Assembly: GCA_963775625.1 (NCBI GenBank)
Contig: CAVZJM010000004.1
Span: 253,984 to 317,983, forward strand
Direction: 5' to 3'
Length of the DNA: 64,000 nucleotides
DNA from: JAIBJN01 sp963775625
GTDB lineage: Bacteria; Actinomycetota; Thermoleophilia; Gaiellales; Gaiellaceae
Shown: one piece after another, positions 37,898 to 47,312 of the stretch
How the letters are laid out: the number at the start of each line of letters is the position of its first letter
Numbering within the stretch: the stretch's first letter is position 1
The notes under the pieces: model-generated
Seen by the model: only the letters and a program-made list of their open reading frames with translations
The model's database searches: none
What the model was told of the DNA's origin: nothing
Program-made: the position numbers and the translations under genes

Positions 37898-39310
37898 ATG
37901 GCTGTGATCGACACCTTGAGGCTCACGGCCGAGAGCGCCGCCGGGCTGCTGGAGCGCAGCGAGGTCTCCGGCGAGGAGCTCTCGGGCGCCTACGTCGAGG
38001 CGATCGAGGCCCGCGACCCCGAGCTGCACGCCTATCTCCACGTCGTCGGCGAGCGCGGTCAGGGTGTTCCGATCGCCCACAAGGACGTGATCACGACCAA
38101 AGGCATCCCGACGACTGCCGGCTCCAGGATCCTGGTCGGCTACACGCCGGTCTTCGACTCGACGGTCGCGGCCCGCTGCAAGGCGGCTGGCCTGCCCATC
38201 CTGGGCAAGACGAACCTCGACGAGTTCGCCATGGGGTCGTCCACCGAGAACTCGGCCTTCGGGCCGACCAGGAACCCCTGGGATCCCGAGCGCGTGCCGG
38301 GCGGCTCGTCGGGAGGCTCGGCGGCGGCGGTCGCCGGGGGCCTCGCGCCCTGGGCGCTCGGAACCGACACCGGCGGCTCCGTCAAGCAACCGGCGGCGCT
38401 CTGCGGCGTGGTCGGGCTGCGTCCGACGTACGGCACCGTCTCCCGCTACGGGATCGTCGCCTTCGCGTCGAGCCTCGACCAGGTAGGCCCGCTGACGAAG
38501 ACCGTGCGGGACAACGCCCGCCTCTACGAGCTGATCGCCGGCAAGGATCCGTGTGACTCGACGACCGTCGAGCTCCCGGAGCCCGTCGCGATCCCCGAGA
38601 GCGGAGATCTGAAGGGCGTCCGCATCGGCGTCCCGAAGGAGATGAACGAGGCCGATGGCATCGACCCGGGCGTCAGCGAGAGCGTCAACGCTGCCATCCG
38701 CCTGGCCGGGGAGCTTGGCGCCGAAATCGAGGAGACGAGCCTGCCGCGGTCGGTCGACTACGGGCTCGCCTGTTACTACCTCGTGGCGCCGGCCGAGGCG
38801 AGCTCGAACCTGGCGCGCTACGACGGCGTGCGCTTCGGGTATCGGGCCGAGGGAGACGGCGACCTCACGGCGCTCTACTCCCGCACGCGCTGGGAGGGGT
38901 TCGGGGCCGAGCCGAAGCGCCGGATCCTCCTCGGCACCTACGCCCTCTCGGCCGGGTACTACGACGCGTACTACGGGCAGGCCCAGAAGGTGCGCACGGT
39001 GATCGCGCGGGAGCATGCTGCCGCCTTCGAGCGCTTCGACGTGCTCGTCAGCCCGACGTCGCCGACGGTTGCGTTTCGCATCGGCGAGAAGGCCGCAAAC
39101 CCGCTTGCCATGTACCTGTCCGACCTGCTCACGATCCCGTCCAACATGGCCGGCCTGCCCGGCCTCTCGATCCCGTGCGGGCTCTCCGAGGGGCTGCCGG
39201 TCGGCCTCCAGCTGATCGGCCCGCAGTTCTCCGAGAACATGCTCTTCCGGGTCGGCCACGCCCTCGAGCAGGCGATCGGCTTCGACTCCGTCCCGGAGCG
39301 CCTCCGCTGA
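37898..39310 (+). CDS. gatA: Asp/Glu-tRNA amidotransferase subunit A
   Basis: 470 residues. Amidase-signature Ser-cisSer-Lys triad: Lys in 'PIAHKDVITTKG', Ser in 'VPGGSSGGSAAAVAGG' and Ser in 'GTDTGGSVKQPAALCG'. Frees ammonia from glutamine for transamidation of Glu-tRNA(Gln) or Asp-tRNA(Asn). The start at 37898 precedes a usual N-terminus; a GTG at 37904 is close. Its stop TGA is overlapped by CTG of gatB. Confidence 0.95.
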   Translation: MAVIDTLRLTAESAAGLLERSEVSGEELSGAYVEAIEARDPELHAYLHVVGERGQGVPIAHKDVITTKGIPTTAGSRILVGYTPVFDSTVAARCKAAGLPILGKTNLDEFAMGSSTENSAFGPTRNPWDPERVPGGSSGGSAAAVAGGLAPWALGTDTGGSVKQPAALCGVVGLRPTYGTVSRYGIVAFASSLDQVGPLTKTVRDNARLYELIAGKDPCDSTTVELPEPVAIPESGDLKGVRIGVPKEMNEADGIDPGVSESVNAAIRLAGELGAEIEETSLPRSVDYGLACYYLVAPAEASSNLARYDGVRFGYRAEGDGDLTALYSRTRWEGFGAEPKRRILLGTYALSAGYYDAYYGQAQKVRTVIAREHAAAFERFDVLVSPTSPTVAFRIGEKAANPLAMYLSDLLTIPSNMAGLPGLSIPCGLSEGLPVGLQLIGPQFSENMLFRVGHALEQAIGFDSVPERLR

Positions 39311-40710
39311 ACTGGGAAGCGGTCATCGGCCTCGAGGTCCACGTCCAGCTGAAGACGCGGACGAAGATGTTCTGCCGCTGCGAGAACGTCTGGGGCGAGG
39401 AGCCGAACACCCGCACGTGCCCGGTGTGCCTCGCGCACCCGGGGACGCTGCCCGTGCCGAACGCGACGGCGGTCGAGTGGGCGGTCAGGCTCGGCCTCGC
39501 GCTCGAGTGCGAGATCGCCGAACGCTCGCTCTTCCACCGCAAGAACTACTTCTACCCCGACCTGCCCAAGGGCTACCAGATCTCCCAGTACGACGTCCCG
39601 CTCGCCTCGGAGGGTCGCTTCGTCGTGCCAGGCCCCGACGGCGACCGCGAGATCGGGATCGTGCGGGCGCACCTCGAGGAGGACGCGGCGAAGACGGTGC
39701 ATGTCGGAGGCGCGGCCGGCAGGATCCACGGCGCGGAGTCCTCGCTCGTCGACTTCAACCGCGGCGGCACGCCGCTCGTCGAGATCGTCGCCAAGCCCGA
39801 CGTGCGCTCGGGCGAGGAGGCGCGGCGCTTCCTCCAGCTCCTCCGCCAGACCGTCGTCGAGCTCGGCATCTCCGACGCCGAGATGGAGAAGGGCTCGCTT
39901 CGCTGCGACGCGAACGTCTCCGTGCGCGAGGCCGGCGAGGACGGCTACCGCACGAAGACCGAGCTCAAGAACATGAACTCCTTCAAGTTCGTCGCCGACG
40001 GGATCGCGGCCGAGGTCGAGCGCCAAGTCGCGCTCTACGAGGCCGGGGGCGAGGTCGTGCAGCAGACGCTCCACTTCGACCCGCAGGCGGGGACGATCGC
40101 TCCGCTCCGCTCGAAGGAGGAGGCGCACGACTATCGCTACTTCCCCGAGCCTGACCTCGTCGCGATCGCGCCGCCGGAGGAGCTGGTCGAGGGCGCCCGG
40201 GCGGAGATCGGCGAGCTACCCGGCACGCGGATCCGGCGGCTCGAGCACGAGGTCGACTTCGATCTGGCCTACGGCCTCGTTACGAGCGGCCGGGACGAGC
40301 TCTACGCGCGCGTGCCCGGCGACGACCGCCGCGCGGTCGCCAACGTCCTCATGAACCAGCTGGCGGCGGCAGCTGTCGACTCGACGAAGGTCGACGGGGG
40401 CGAGCTCGGCAAGCTGATCGCGGTACGAGCGCAGATTCCGCGCTCGACCTTCTCCGAGGCGCTCGCACAGAGTGATGCACCGGGCTTCCGCGCCGAGCCC
40501 TACCTCGCCGAGGCCGCCATCAGCGACGTCGCGGACCTCGACCCGGTGATCGACGCGATCCTCGCCGCCAACCCGGAGCAGGTCGAGGCGTATCGTGGGG
40601 GAAAGGACGGCCTGCTCGGGTTCTTCGTCGGCCAGGTGATGAAGGAGATGCAGGGGAAGGCCGACGCCCGGGCCGTCAACGAGCGGCTTCGGGAGAAGCT
40701 CGACGCATGA
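39307..40710 (+). CDS. gatB: Asp/Glu-tRNA amidotransferase subunit B, probable CTG start
   Basis: 467 residues from CTG at 39307. The conserved N-terminus 'NWEAVIGLEVHVQLKTRTKMFC' begins right after this codon, which overlaps the gatA TGA as CTGA, with GGAGCG six bases upstream. The nearest canonical starts are GTG 39175 (44 extra residues deep inside gatA) and ATG 39367, which would remove the conserved N-terminus. Zinc knuckle 'CRC...CPVC', kinase domain 'GSLRCDANVSVR', and C-terminal YqeY-like domain ('GLLGFFVGQVMKEMQGKADA') are complete. Activates the tRNA-bound acid by phosphorylation. Confidence 0.93.
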   Translation: MNWEAVIGLEVHVQLKTRTKMFCRCENVWGEEPNTRTCPVCLAHPGTLPVPNATAVEWAVRLGLALECEIAERSLFHRKNYFYPDLPKGYQISQYDVPLASEGRFVVPGPDGDREIGIVRAHLEEDAAKTVHVGGAAGRIHGAESSLVDFNRGGTPLVEIVAKPDVRSGEEARRFLQLLRQTVVELGISDAEMEKGSLRCDANVSVREAGEDGYRTKTELKNMNSFKFVADGIAAEVERQVALYEAGGEVVQQTLHFDPQAGTIAPLRSKEEAHDYRYFPEPDLVAIAPPEELVEGARAEIGELPGTRIRRLEHEVDFDLAYGLVTSGRDELYARVPGDDRRAVANVLMNQLAAAAVDSTKVDGGELGKLIAVRAQIPRSTFSEALAQSDAPGFRAEPYLAEAAISDVADLDPVIDAILAANPEQVEAYRGGKDGLLGFFVGQVMKEMQGKADARAVNERLREKLDA

Positions 40711-40729
40711 GCGCTTTCGCGGGCGACCC

Positions 40730-41197
40730 GTGGACGGAGCCGCTCTGAGCGCGGTCGAGATCCGGAACGCCGAGCCGTCCGACCATGCTCGGGTGGTCGC
40801 CGTCCTGGACGAGTGGTGGGGAGGGCGACGCATGGTCGACATGCTCCCGAAGCTCTTCTTCGTCCACTTCCGGGAGACGTCGTTCGTGGCCGAGCGCGAC
40901 GGCGAGCTCGCCGGCTTCCTGGTCGGATTCCTCTCCCAGGCCTTGCCCGAGGAGGCGTACGTCCACTTCGCGGGCGTCAATCCGGCGGAGCGCGGGACGG
41001 GCCTGGGCCGGGAGCTCTACGAGCGCTTCTTCGCCGTGGCCCGGGGCCGGGAAAGGACCCGTGTGAGCTGCGTCACGTCGCCGTTGAACGGCGGCTCGCT
41101 GGCCTTCCACACCGCGATCGGGTTCGAGCCGAGCCCGCCGCAGCCCGGGTACGACGGCCCGGGCGAGGACCGGGTCGTTCTCACCCGCGGCATCTAG
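40730..41197 (+). CDS. GNAT family N-acetyltransferase
   Basis: 155 residues, GTG start. 'VEIRNAEPSDHARVVAVLDEWW' opens, 'YVHFAGVNPAERGTGLGRELYERF' is the acetyl-CoA site and 'NGGSLAFHTAIGFEP' ends the fold. Acceptor unknown. Starts 19 bases after gatB; ends overlapping a convergent membrane protein gene by four bases. Confidence 0.88.
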   Translation: MDGAALSAVEIRNAEPSDHARVVAVLDEWWGGRRMVDMLPKLFFVHFRETSFVAERDGELAGFLVGFLSQALPEEAYVHFAGVNPAERGTGLGRELYERFFAVARGRERTRVSCVTSPLNGGSLAFHTAIGFEPSPPQPGYDGPGEDRVVLTRGI

Positions 41198-41853
41198 GAG
41201 GGCCCCGCTCCCGGCTGGATCTCAGGCCGGCTGCGGGCCCGCGGCGAGTGGACGAAGCCCGCGTAGAGGAGGACGGCGGCGAGCGCGACGAACGCGGCGG
41301 TCTCGGCGACGCCGAGGCCCGCCAGCCCGCTGCCGGCTGCGGCGACGGCGACTCCGGCGACGAGGAGCGCGTTTCCGACGGGCCGTCGGCGAATGGTCAG
41401 GAGGGCGACGGCGAGGACAGTGATCGTTCCGGCGCTGTTGCCGAGGACCGCAAGGAGGCGCGCCGGAAAGAACTCGAGGTGCTCCTGCGCGTCCGGGATC
41501 GAGCTCCCGGCGACGGGGGCCGTCAACGGGACGGCGATCGCAACTCCGACCGCGAGCCCGGTGTACACGAGGCCGGCCGGCGCCGCCCAACGGCGGCCGG
41601 CCAGAAGCAGCGAGCCGACGCCGAGGAGGAACGCGGTCAGCAGTCCGCCGAACAGGTAGTAGACGCGAAACGCGGCATCGCTCCAGCCGGACGCTGTACC
41701 CCACGCGAGCGCCGCCGACGCGATGGCGTACGCAGCGAGCGCGAAGGCCCACGCGGCGAGCTGAGGCTCGCGGCGCTCGCGCCAGCGCCCGAGCAGGAGG
41801 CCGGCAAGGCGGAGCGTGAGCAGGGCGGCGCCGAACGCTAGGAGTGCTTCCAC
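41194..41853 (-). CDS. Multi-pass membrane protein, unknown
   Basis: 219 residues with seven hydrophobic helices ('EALLAFGAALLTLRLAGLLLG' as first) and few conserved polar residues. Looks like a family of unnamed actinobacterial seven-helix proteins. No catalytic motif is seen. Confidence 0.75.
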   Translation of the reverse strand: MEALLAFGAALLTLRLAGLLLGRWRERREPQLAAWAFALAAYAIASAALAWGTASGWSDAAFRVYYLFGGLLTAFLLGVGSLLLAGRRWAAPAGLVYTGLAVGVAIAVPLTAPVAGSSIPDAQEHLEFFPARLLAVLGNSAGTITVLAVALLTIRRRPVGNALLVAGVAVAAAGSGLAGLGVAETAAFVALAAVLLYAGFVHSPRARSRPEIQPGAGPS

Positions 41854-41882
41854 GGTGTGCGCGTCAGTTAACCTCAGGGCGT

Positions 41883-43040
41883 ATGCCGGAGAAGCGCTAC
41901 CTCGTCACGCCGGGGCCCACCCCGGTGCCGCCGGAGGTGCTCGCGGCGACGGCCCAGCCGATGATCCACCACCGCTCGGCCGACTTCCGTGACACGTTCA
42001 CGCGCGTGATCGAGCGGCTCCAGGCCGTGTACCGGACGCAGAATGACGTGCTCCTCTTCACCTCTGCCGGGACCGCGGCGATGGAGTCCGCGGTCGCCAA
42101 CGTCTGCTCGCCCGGCGACCGCGTGCTCGTCGTCTCGCACGGCTACTTCGGGGAGCGGTGGGCCGCGATCGCGGAACGCTACGGCCTGGCCGTCGACCAC
42201 CTGCGCTACGAGTGGGGCGAGCTGCCGAGCCCCGACGAGGTGGGCGCCCGCCTCGAGGAGATCGGCGGCGCCCGCGTCGTGTACCTGACCCACTCGGACA
42301 CCTCCACGGGAGGAGTCGCCGACGTGCAGGCCACCGCCGAGCGGCTGGCGGGCTCCGGAGCGCTGATCGCAGTGGACGCGATCTCCAGCCTCGCCGCGGT
42401 CCCGCTCGAGACCGACGACTGGGGCCTCGACATCGTGCTGACCAGCTCGCACAAGGCGCTCATGTGCCCGGCGGGGCTGGCGTTCGCGGCGATCTCCCCG
42501 GCGGCCCTCGAGGCGACGGAGACCGCTTCGCTCCCGCGCTACTACATGGACTGGCAGCGGGCCATCTCCGCCCAGGCGATGGGCGAGACCCCGTTCTCGA
42601 CGGCGATCTCGCTCGTCCGGGGGCTCGACGTGGCCCTGGATCTGATCCTGGCCGACGGTCTCGACGCCGCCCACGAGCGCCACCTTCGCCTCGGGCGCGC
42701 AGCTCGCGCAGGCGTGAAGGCAATGGGGCTCGAGCTCTTCTCGCCTGACGCCGACAGCGCGGCCGTGGTCACTGCGATCCGTATGCCGGCAGAGATCGAC
42801 GGGCAGGCGATCGTCGCCTCCATGCGCGAGCGCTCGGGCGTCACCATCATCGGGGGCCAAGGCCAGCAGCGCGGGAAGATCGTTCGCTTCGGCCACATCG
42901 GCTACCTCGACGTGCAGGACATCGCCGCGGCCCTCGCGGCCCTCGAGCGCGCCCTTGTCGAGGCCGGCGCGGACGTCGAGCGCGGGACGGCGGTCCCGGC
43001 CGCGCTCGATGCGCACGCCGAGCCCGTCGTCGCGGCGTGA
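41883..43040 (+). CDS. Class V aminotransferase (alanine-glyoxylate/serine-pyruvate type)
   Basis: 385 residues. 'LVTPGPTPVPPEVLAATAQPMIHHRS', 'LFTSAGTAAMESAVAN', 'THSDTSTGGVADV', 'AVDAISSLA' and the PLP lysine in 'LTSSHKALMCPAGLAF' define a fold-type I class V enzyme. It directly precedes serA with an ATGA/GTGA overlap (43037-43040). No classical serC is in the window; this family replaces SerC in some lineages, so it may transaminate phosphohydroxypyruvate from SerA. This role is inferred from context only. Confidence 0.88.
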   Translation: MPEKRYLVTPGPTPVPPEVLAATAQPMIHHRSADFRDTFTRVIERLQAVYRTQNDVLLFTSAGTAAMESAVANVCSPGDRVLVVSHGYFGERWAAIAERYGLAVDHLRYEWGELPSPDEVGARLEEIGGARVVYLTHSDTSTGGVADVQATAERLAGSGALIAVDAISSLAAVPLETDDWGLDIVLTSSHKALMCPAGLAFAAISPAALEATETASLPRYYMDWQRAISAQAMGETPFSTAISLVRGLDVALDLILADGLDAAHERHLRLGRAARAGVKAMGLELFSPDADSAAVVTAIRMPAEIDGQAIVASMRERSGVTIIGGQGQQRGKIVRFGHIGYLDVQDIAAALAALERALVEAGADVERGTAVPAALDAHAEPVVAA

Positions 43041-44632
43041 GGGTTCTCATAAGAGAGCCGATCGCGGAGGCCGGGATCGACCTGCTCCGCGAGCGCTTCG
43101 AGGTCGACGTCGAGCCGGACGGCGACCTGGCCGCGACGATCGGCGAGTACGACGCCATCATCATCCGAAGCGGGACCGAGCTCACGGCAGACCTGATCGA
43201 GCGCGCCGACCGCCTGAAGGTCATCGGCCGGGCGGGGGTGGGGGTGGACAACGTCGACCTCGCGGCCGCCTCGAAACGGGGGATCGTGGTCGCGAACGCT
43301 CCACAGTCGACGGTCGTCTCCGCCGCCGAGCACACGCTCGCGCTCCTGCTCGCGCTCACGCGCCAGATTCCGCAGGCGCACGCGTTGCTGAAGGAGGGCA
43401 GCTGGGATCGCTCGCAGTTCGCCGGGCTCGAGCTCGCCGACAAGTCACTCGGGCTGATCGGCTTCGGCCGCATCGGGCAGCAGGTCGCCCGCCGCGCGCG
43501 CGGATTCGAGATGCGCGTCCGGGCGCACGATCCCTACGTGGCCCCCGAGCGCTTCAGCGAGCTCGGGGTCGAGCGCGCAGAGACCCTCGACGACCTGTTC
43601 GCCGATGCGGACTTCGTCTCCCTGCACGCCACGCTGACGCCGGAGACGCGGGGGCTGATCGGTCGCGACTCGATCAAGCGGATGAAGGACGGCGCGCGCG
43701 TCGTGAACGTCGCCCGGGGCGAGCTCGTCGACGAGGACGCGCTCGCCGAGGCACTCGGGAGCGGCAAGATCGCCGGTGCGGCGCTGGACGTCTTCGCGGA
43801 GGAGCCGTACACGGGACCGCTCCTGCGGCTCCCCAACGTCGTCGTGACGCCGCACCTCGCAGCCTCGACGCAGGAGGCGCAGGACCGCGCCGGCGTCATC
43901 GTCGCCGAGCAGGTCGCCGCTGCGCTCGAGGGCGGCCTGGTCACGAACGCGCTCAACGTTCCTGCCGTCGACGCCGAGGACCTGGCCGCGCTGAGGCCGT
44001 TCCTCCCGCTCGCCACGAATCTCGGAGCCCTCGCGATCGAGCTGGCGGGCGGAACGGCGAAGCGGCTCGACTTCCGCTACCTCGGCGAGCTCGCAGAGCG
44101 GGACACGCGCCTCCTCACGGTCGCGGCCCTGAACGGCGCGTTCCGCGGTCGGGTCGAGGAGCCCGTGAACTACGTGAACGCGCCGCTCGTCGCCAAGGAG
44201 CGCGGCATCGAGGTGCGGGAGGAGCAGCGGCGGGCGTCCCGGCACTTCACGAACCTGATCACGGTGACGGCGGTGGCAGGGGAGGACGAGTTCCCCGTCA
44301 GCGGGACGACCACGGGGCGGGACGACGAGCCCCGGCTCGTGCGCGCGCTCGGCTATGACGTCGAGATCGCGCTCGAGCCGCTCATGCTCTTCGTCGTCAA
44401 CGACGACCGTCCCGGGATGATCGGCCGCCTGGGGACGATCCTGGGCGACGCGGACGTCAACATCGCGAACATGGCGGTGTCCCGAAACCGGCCGCGCTCC
44501 CGGGCTCTGATGGTGCTGACGCTCGACAACGCGATCCCGCCGGATGTGCTGGAGCTCATTCGCGCGGAGCCCGGCCTCCTCGATCCGCGGGCGATCTCGC
44601 TGGAGCGCGGAGATGACGGCGAGCGAGAGTAG
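43037..44632 (+). CDS. serA: D-3-phosphoglycerate dehydrogenase
   Basis: 531 residues, GTG start. Substrate domain 'IIIRSGTELTADLI', NAD site 'LGLIGFGRIGQQVARRARG', catalytic Arg/Glu/His in 'NVARGELVDEDALAEAL' and 'PHLAASTQEAQ'. It has the long form with an intervening allosteric-substrate-binding domain (about residues 320-450) and a C-terminal ACT domain ('LFVVNDDRPGMIGRLGTILGD'). First step of serine biosynthesis, likely serine-inhibited. Translationally coupled to the aminotransferase gene. Confidence 0.96.
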   Translation: MRVLIREPIAEAGIDLLRERFEVDVEPDGDLAATIGEYDAIIIRSGTELTADLIERADRLKVIGRAGVGVDNVDLAAASKRGIVVANAPQSTVVSAAEHTLALLLALTRQIPQAHALLKEGSWDRSQFAGLELADKSLGLIGFGRIGQQVARRARGFEMRVRAHDPYVAPERFSELGVERAETLDDLFADADFVSLHATLTPETRGLIGRDSIKRMKDGARVVNVARGELVDEDALAEALGSGKIAGAALDVFAEEPYTGPLLRLPNVVVTPHLAASTQEAQDRAGVIVAEQVAAALEGGLVTNALNVPAVDAEDLAALRPFLPLATNLGALAIELAGGTAKRLDFRYLGELAERDTRLLTVAALNGAFRGRVEEPVNYVNAPLVAKERGIEVREEQRRASRHFTNLITVTAVAGEDEFPVSGTTTGRDDEPRLVRALGYDVEIALEPLMLFVVNDDRPGMIGRLGTILGDADVNIANMAVSRNRPRSRALMVLTLDNAIPPDVLELIRAEPGLLDPRAISLERGDDGERE

Positions 44633-45104
44633 CTGGCCCGAGGCGGTCAAGCGGGTCGCGGCCGTCCTCCGCGAGGCCCACGTGGAGGCTCGCGTCGAGG
44701 AGTTCGACGAGGGCGCGCGGACGGCCGCCGAGGCGGCGAGCGCCACCGGTGCTCCCATCGAGCAGATCGTCAAGTCGCTCGTCTTTGCCTGCGACGGCCG
44801 TCCGATCGTCGTCCTGGTGCCCGGAGATCTCCGCGCCGACCCCGCGAAGATCGCCGCGGCCGCGGGTTGCGAGCGCGTGAAGCCCGTGGGCGCGGACGCG
44901 GTCGAGCGCCTCACCGGCTTCCCGCCTGGCGGCGTTGCGCCGTTCCCGCTCCCGGGGATCGACACCGTTCTGATGGAGCAGGCGCTCTTCGGCCACGAGG
45001 TCGTCTGGGTGGGCGCCGGCTCGAGCCGCCACATGGCGGCGCTGGCTCCGAGCGACCTCGGGCGGCTCGCGCGGGCACGCCCCGCCCAACTCACCGTCCA
45101 GTAA
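44613..45104 (+). CDS. YbaK/EbsC family aminoacyl-tRNA deacylase
   Basis: 163 residues; ATG 44613 overlaps the end of serA by 20 bases. 'EEFDEGARTAAEAASATGAPIEQIVKSLVFACDGRPIVVLVPG' contains the invariant Lys of YbaK, and 'GFPPGGVAPFPLPG' is the substrate loop. Clears mischarged tRNA (typically Cys-tRNA(Pro) or Ala-tRNA(Pro)). Confidence 0.9.
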   Translation: MTASESSWPEAVKRVAAVLREAHVEARVEEFDEGARTAAEAASATGAPIEQIVKSLVFACDGRPIVVLVPGDLRADPAKIAAAAGCERVKPVGADAVERLTGFPPGGVAPFPLPGIDTVLMEQALFGHEVVWVGAGSSRHMAALAPSDLGRLARARPAQLTVQ

Positions 45105-45114
45105 CCTTCGAGCG

Positions 45115-46050
45115 ATGAAGGCCACCGAGAAGATCTGGATGAACGGCGAGCTGGTCGACTGGGCCGACGCGAAGGTCCACGTCGGCGCCCACGGGCTCCA
45201 CTACGGCTCCGGCGTGTTCGAGGGCATCCGCTGCTACGAGACCGACGCAGGCCCCGCGGTGTTCCGGCTCACCGACCATCTCAACCGCCTCCACCAGTCG
45301 GCGCAGCTCCTGCACATGGAGCCTCCGCACTCGGTGGAGGAACTGCGGCTCGCCTCGCACGAGCTGATCGCCGTCAACGGGCTCAGCGAGTGCTACCTCC
45401 GCCCGATCGCCTTCTACGGCTTCGGCGAGCTCGGCGTCCACCCCGGAGCGAACCCCGTCGACGTCGTCCTGATGACGTGGCCGTGGGGCGCATACCTCGG
45501 CGAGGACGCGCTCGCGAAGGGGATCCGCGCGAAGGTCTCGTCGTGGAAGCGCGTGGGCCCGAACACGATCCCGCACGCCGCCAAGGCGACCGGCATCTAC
45601 CTCAACTCGATGCTGGCAGTCATCGAGGCGACGCGTGCCGGCTACCAGGAGGCGATCCTGCTCACCGACGACGGGTTCGTCGCCGACGGCTCGGGCGAGA
45701 ACATCTTCGTCGTCAAGGACGAGATCATCTCGACGCCGGACCTCTCCGCGTCGATCCTGCCGGGAATCACACGTCAGGCCGTCATGGAGATCGCGCAGAC
45801 CCTCGGATACGCCGTGCACGAGCGCCAGCTGATCCGCTCCGATCTCTACGTTGCGGACGAGCTCTTCATGTGCGGCACCGCCGCCGAGGTCACGCCTGTC
45901 CGGTCGGTCGACGACCACGAGATCGGTGACCCAGGGCCGGTGACCAAGGCGATCCAGGACGTGTTCTTCGCCGCCGTCCGCGGCCGCGACGAGCGCTTCA
46001 CGCGGTGGCTGGAGTACGCGGAGAAGACGCCGGCCGCACCGGGCTCCTGA
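45115..46050 (+). CDS. ilvE: Branched-chain amino acid aminotransferase
   Basis: 311 residues, class IV PLP fold. 'IWMNGELVDWADAKVHVGAHGLHYGSGVFEGIRCYET' is the IlvE N-terminus; the PLP lysine is in 'HAAKATGIYLNS', and 'DGSGENIFVVKD' and 'GTAAEVTPVRSVD' follow. Final step of Val, Leu and Ile synthesis with glutamate as amino donor. Confidence 0.95.
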   Translation: MKATEKIWMNGELVDWADAKVHVGAHGLHYGSGVFEGIRCYETDAGPAVFRLTDHLNRLHQSAQLLHMEPPHSVEELRLASHELIAVNGLSECYLRPIAFYGFGELGVHPGANPVDVVLMTWPWGAYLGEDALAKGIRAKVSSWKRVGPNTIPHAAKATGIYLNSMLAVIEATRAGYQEAILLTDDGFVADGSGENIFVVKDEIISTPDLSASILPGITRQAVMEIAQTLGYAVHERQLIRSDLYVADELFMCGTAAEVTPVRSVDDHEIGDPGPVTKAIQDVFFAAVRGRDERFTRWLEYAEKTPAAPGS

Positions 46051-47150
46051 TCGGCCTCTCCGCGCCCTGGATCGACGGGCGCGAGGAGGAGCTCGTGCTC
46101 GAGACGCTCCGCTCGGGGCAGCTCTCGCTCGGGCCGATGGTCGACCGCTTCGAGGCGGCGCTCGCCGAGCGCGTCGAGGCTCCCTACGTCGCGGCCGTCT
46201 CGAGCGGGACGGCCGGCCTGCACCTCTCCATGCGACTCGCCGGGATCGGCCCCGGGGACGAGGTCGTGACGACCCCGTTCTCCTTCGTCGCCTCGGCGAA
46301 CTGCGCGCTTTACGAGGGTGCGACCCCGATCTTCGCCGACATCGACCCGCAGACGCTGAATCTCGATCCCGTGGCCGTCGAGGCCGCGATCACGCCTGCG
46401 ACGAGGGCGATCCTGCCCGTGCACATCTTCGGATATCCGGCTGAGCTCGCGGAGCTCGAGGCGATCGCCTCCCGGCACGGCCTCGCGATCGTCGAGGATG
46501 CCTGCGAGGCCCTCGGCTCGTCGTATCGCGGTCGCCCGGTGGGCTCGTCGGGGCATCCGTCGGTCTTTGCGTTCTACCCGAACAAGCAGATGACGACCGG
46601 GGAGGGCGGCGCGGTCGCGGTGGCGACGGAGGAGGAGTGGGCGCTTCTGAAGAGCCTGTCGAACCAGGGTCGGAGCGACTCCGGAGAATGGCTCACGCAC
46701 GCGCGCCTCGGCTACAACTACCGGCTCGACGACCTCTCCGCCGCGCTCGGCCTGGCGCAGCTCGAGCGCTACGACGAGATCCTGGCGGCGCGGAGCCAGG
46801 TCGCCGCGCGGTACGGAGAGCTGCTCGCCGGCGTGGCCGACGCCGAGGCGCCGCTCGCCGACGACGCCGACCATCGACGCTCGTGGTTCGTCTACGTCGT
46901 CAAGCTCGCCGCCGGGATCGACCGCAACGGCGTCATCGCGCGCCTCGCCACGGACGGGGTCGCCTCGAAGCCCTACCTGCCCTCCATCCACCTACAGCCC
47001 TACTACCGCGAGCGCTTCGGCCACCGCGAGGGGATGCTGCCGGTGGCCGAGGATGCGAGCGCGCGGACGCTCGCGCTGCCGTTCCATTCACGGCTCGCGC
47101 CCGACGACCAGAAGCGAGTCGTCGAGGCGCTCGCTCGCGCTCTGGCCTGA
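46047..47150 (+). CDS. DegT/DnrJ/EryC1/StrS family aminotransferase (possible CTG start)
   Basis: 367 residues from CTG 46047, which overlaps the ilvE TGA (CTGA); the alternative is GTG 46005 inside ilvE. 'GLSAPWIDGREEELVLETLRSGQLSLGP' is the family start. 'SSGTAGLHLSMRLAGIGPGDEVVTTPFSF', 'VEDACEALGSSY' and the PLP lysine in 'FYPNKQMTTGEGG' are all present. Such enzymes transfer an amino group to a keto-sugar nucleotide, often for surface glycans; the substrate is not deducible. Confidence 0.9.
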   Translation: MIGLSAPWIDGREEELVLETLRSGQLSLGPMVDRFEAALAERVEAPYVAAVSSGTAGLHLSMRLAGIGPGDEVVTTPFSFVASANCALYEGATPIFADIDPQTLNLDPVAVEAAITPATRAILPVHIFGYPAELAELEAIASRHGLAIVEDACEALGSSYRGRPVGSSGHPSVFAFYPNKQMTTGEGGAVAVATEEEWALLKSLSNQGRSDSGEWLTHARLGYNYRLDDLSAALGLAQLERYDEILAARSQVAARYGELLAGVADAEAPLADDADHRRSWFVYVVKLAAGIDRNGVIARLATDGVASKPYLPSIHLQPYYRERFGHREGMLPVAEDASARTLALPFHSRLAPDDQKRVVEALARALA

Positions 47151-47312
47151 TCGGCACGATTCCGGCACACGCCCGTGCCCCACGCGTGCGGGCTTTCGCG
47201 CTAGGCTCGAGGCCATCGGGTCGGGGAGGTGGGGTCTCCCGTTTCTCGCGCGTGTGCGTGAAGACCGGTAGCCGCCGCGCCCGTCGCTCCGCCGGCTTGC
47301 GATAATCCCGGC

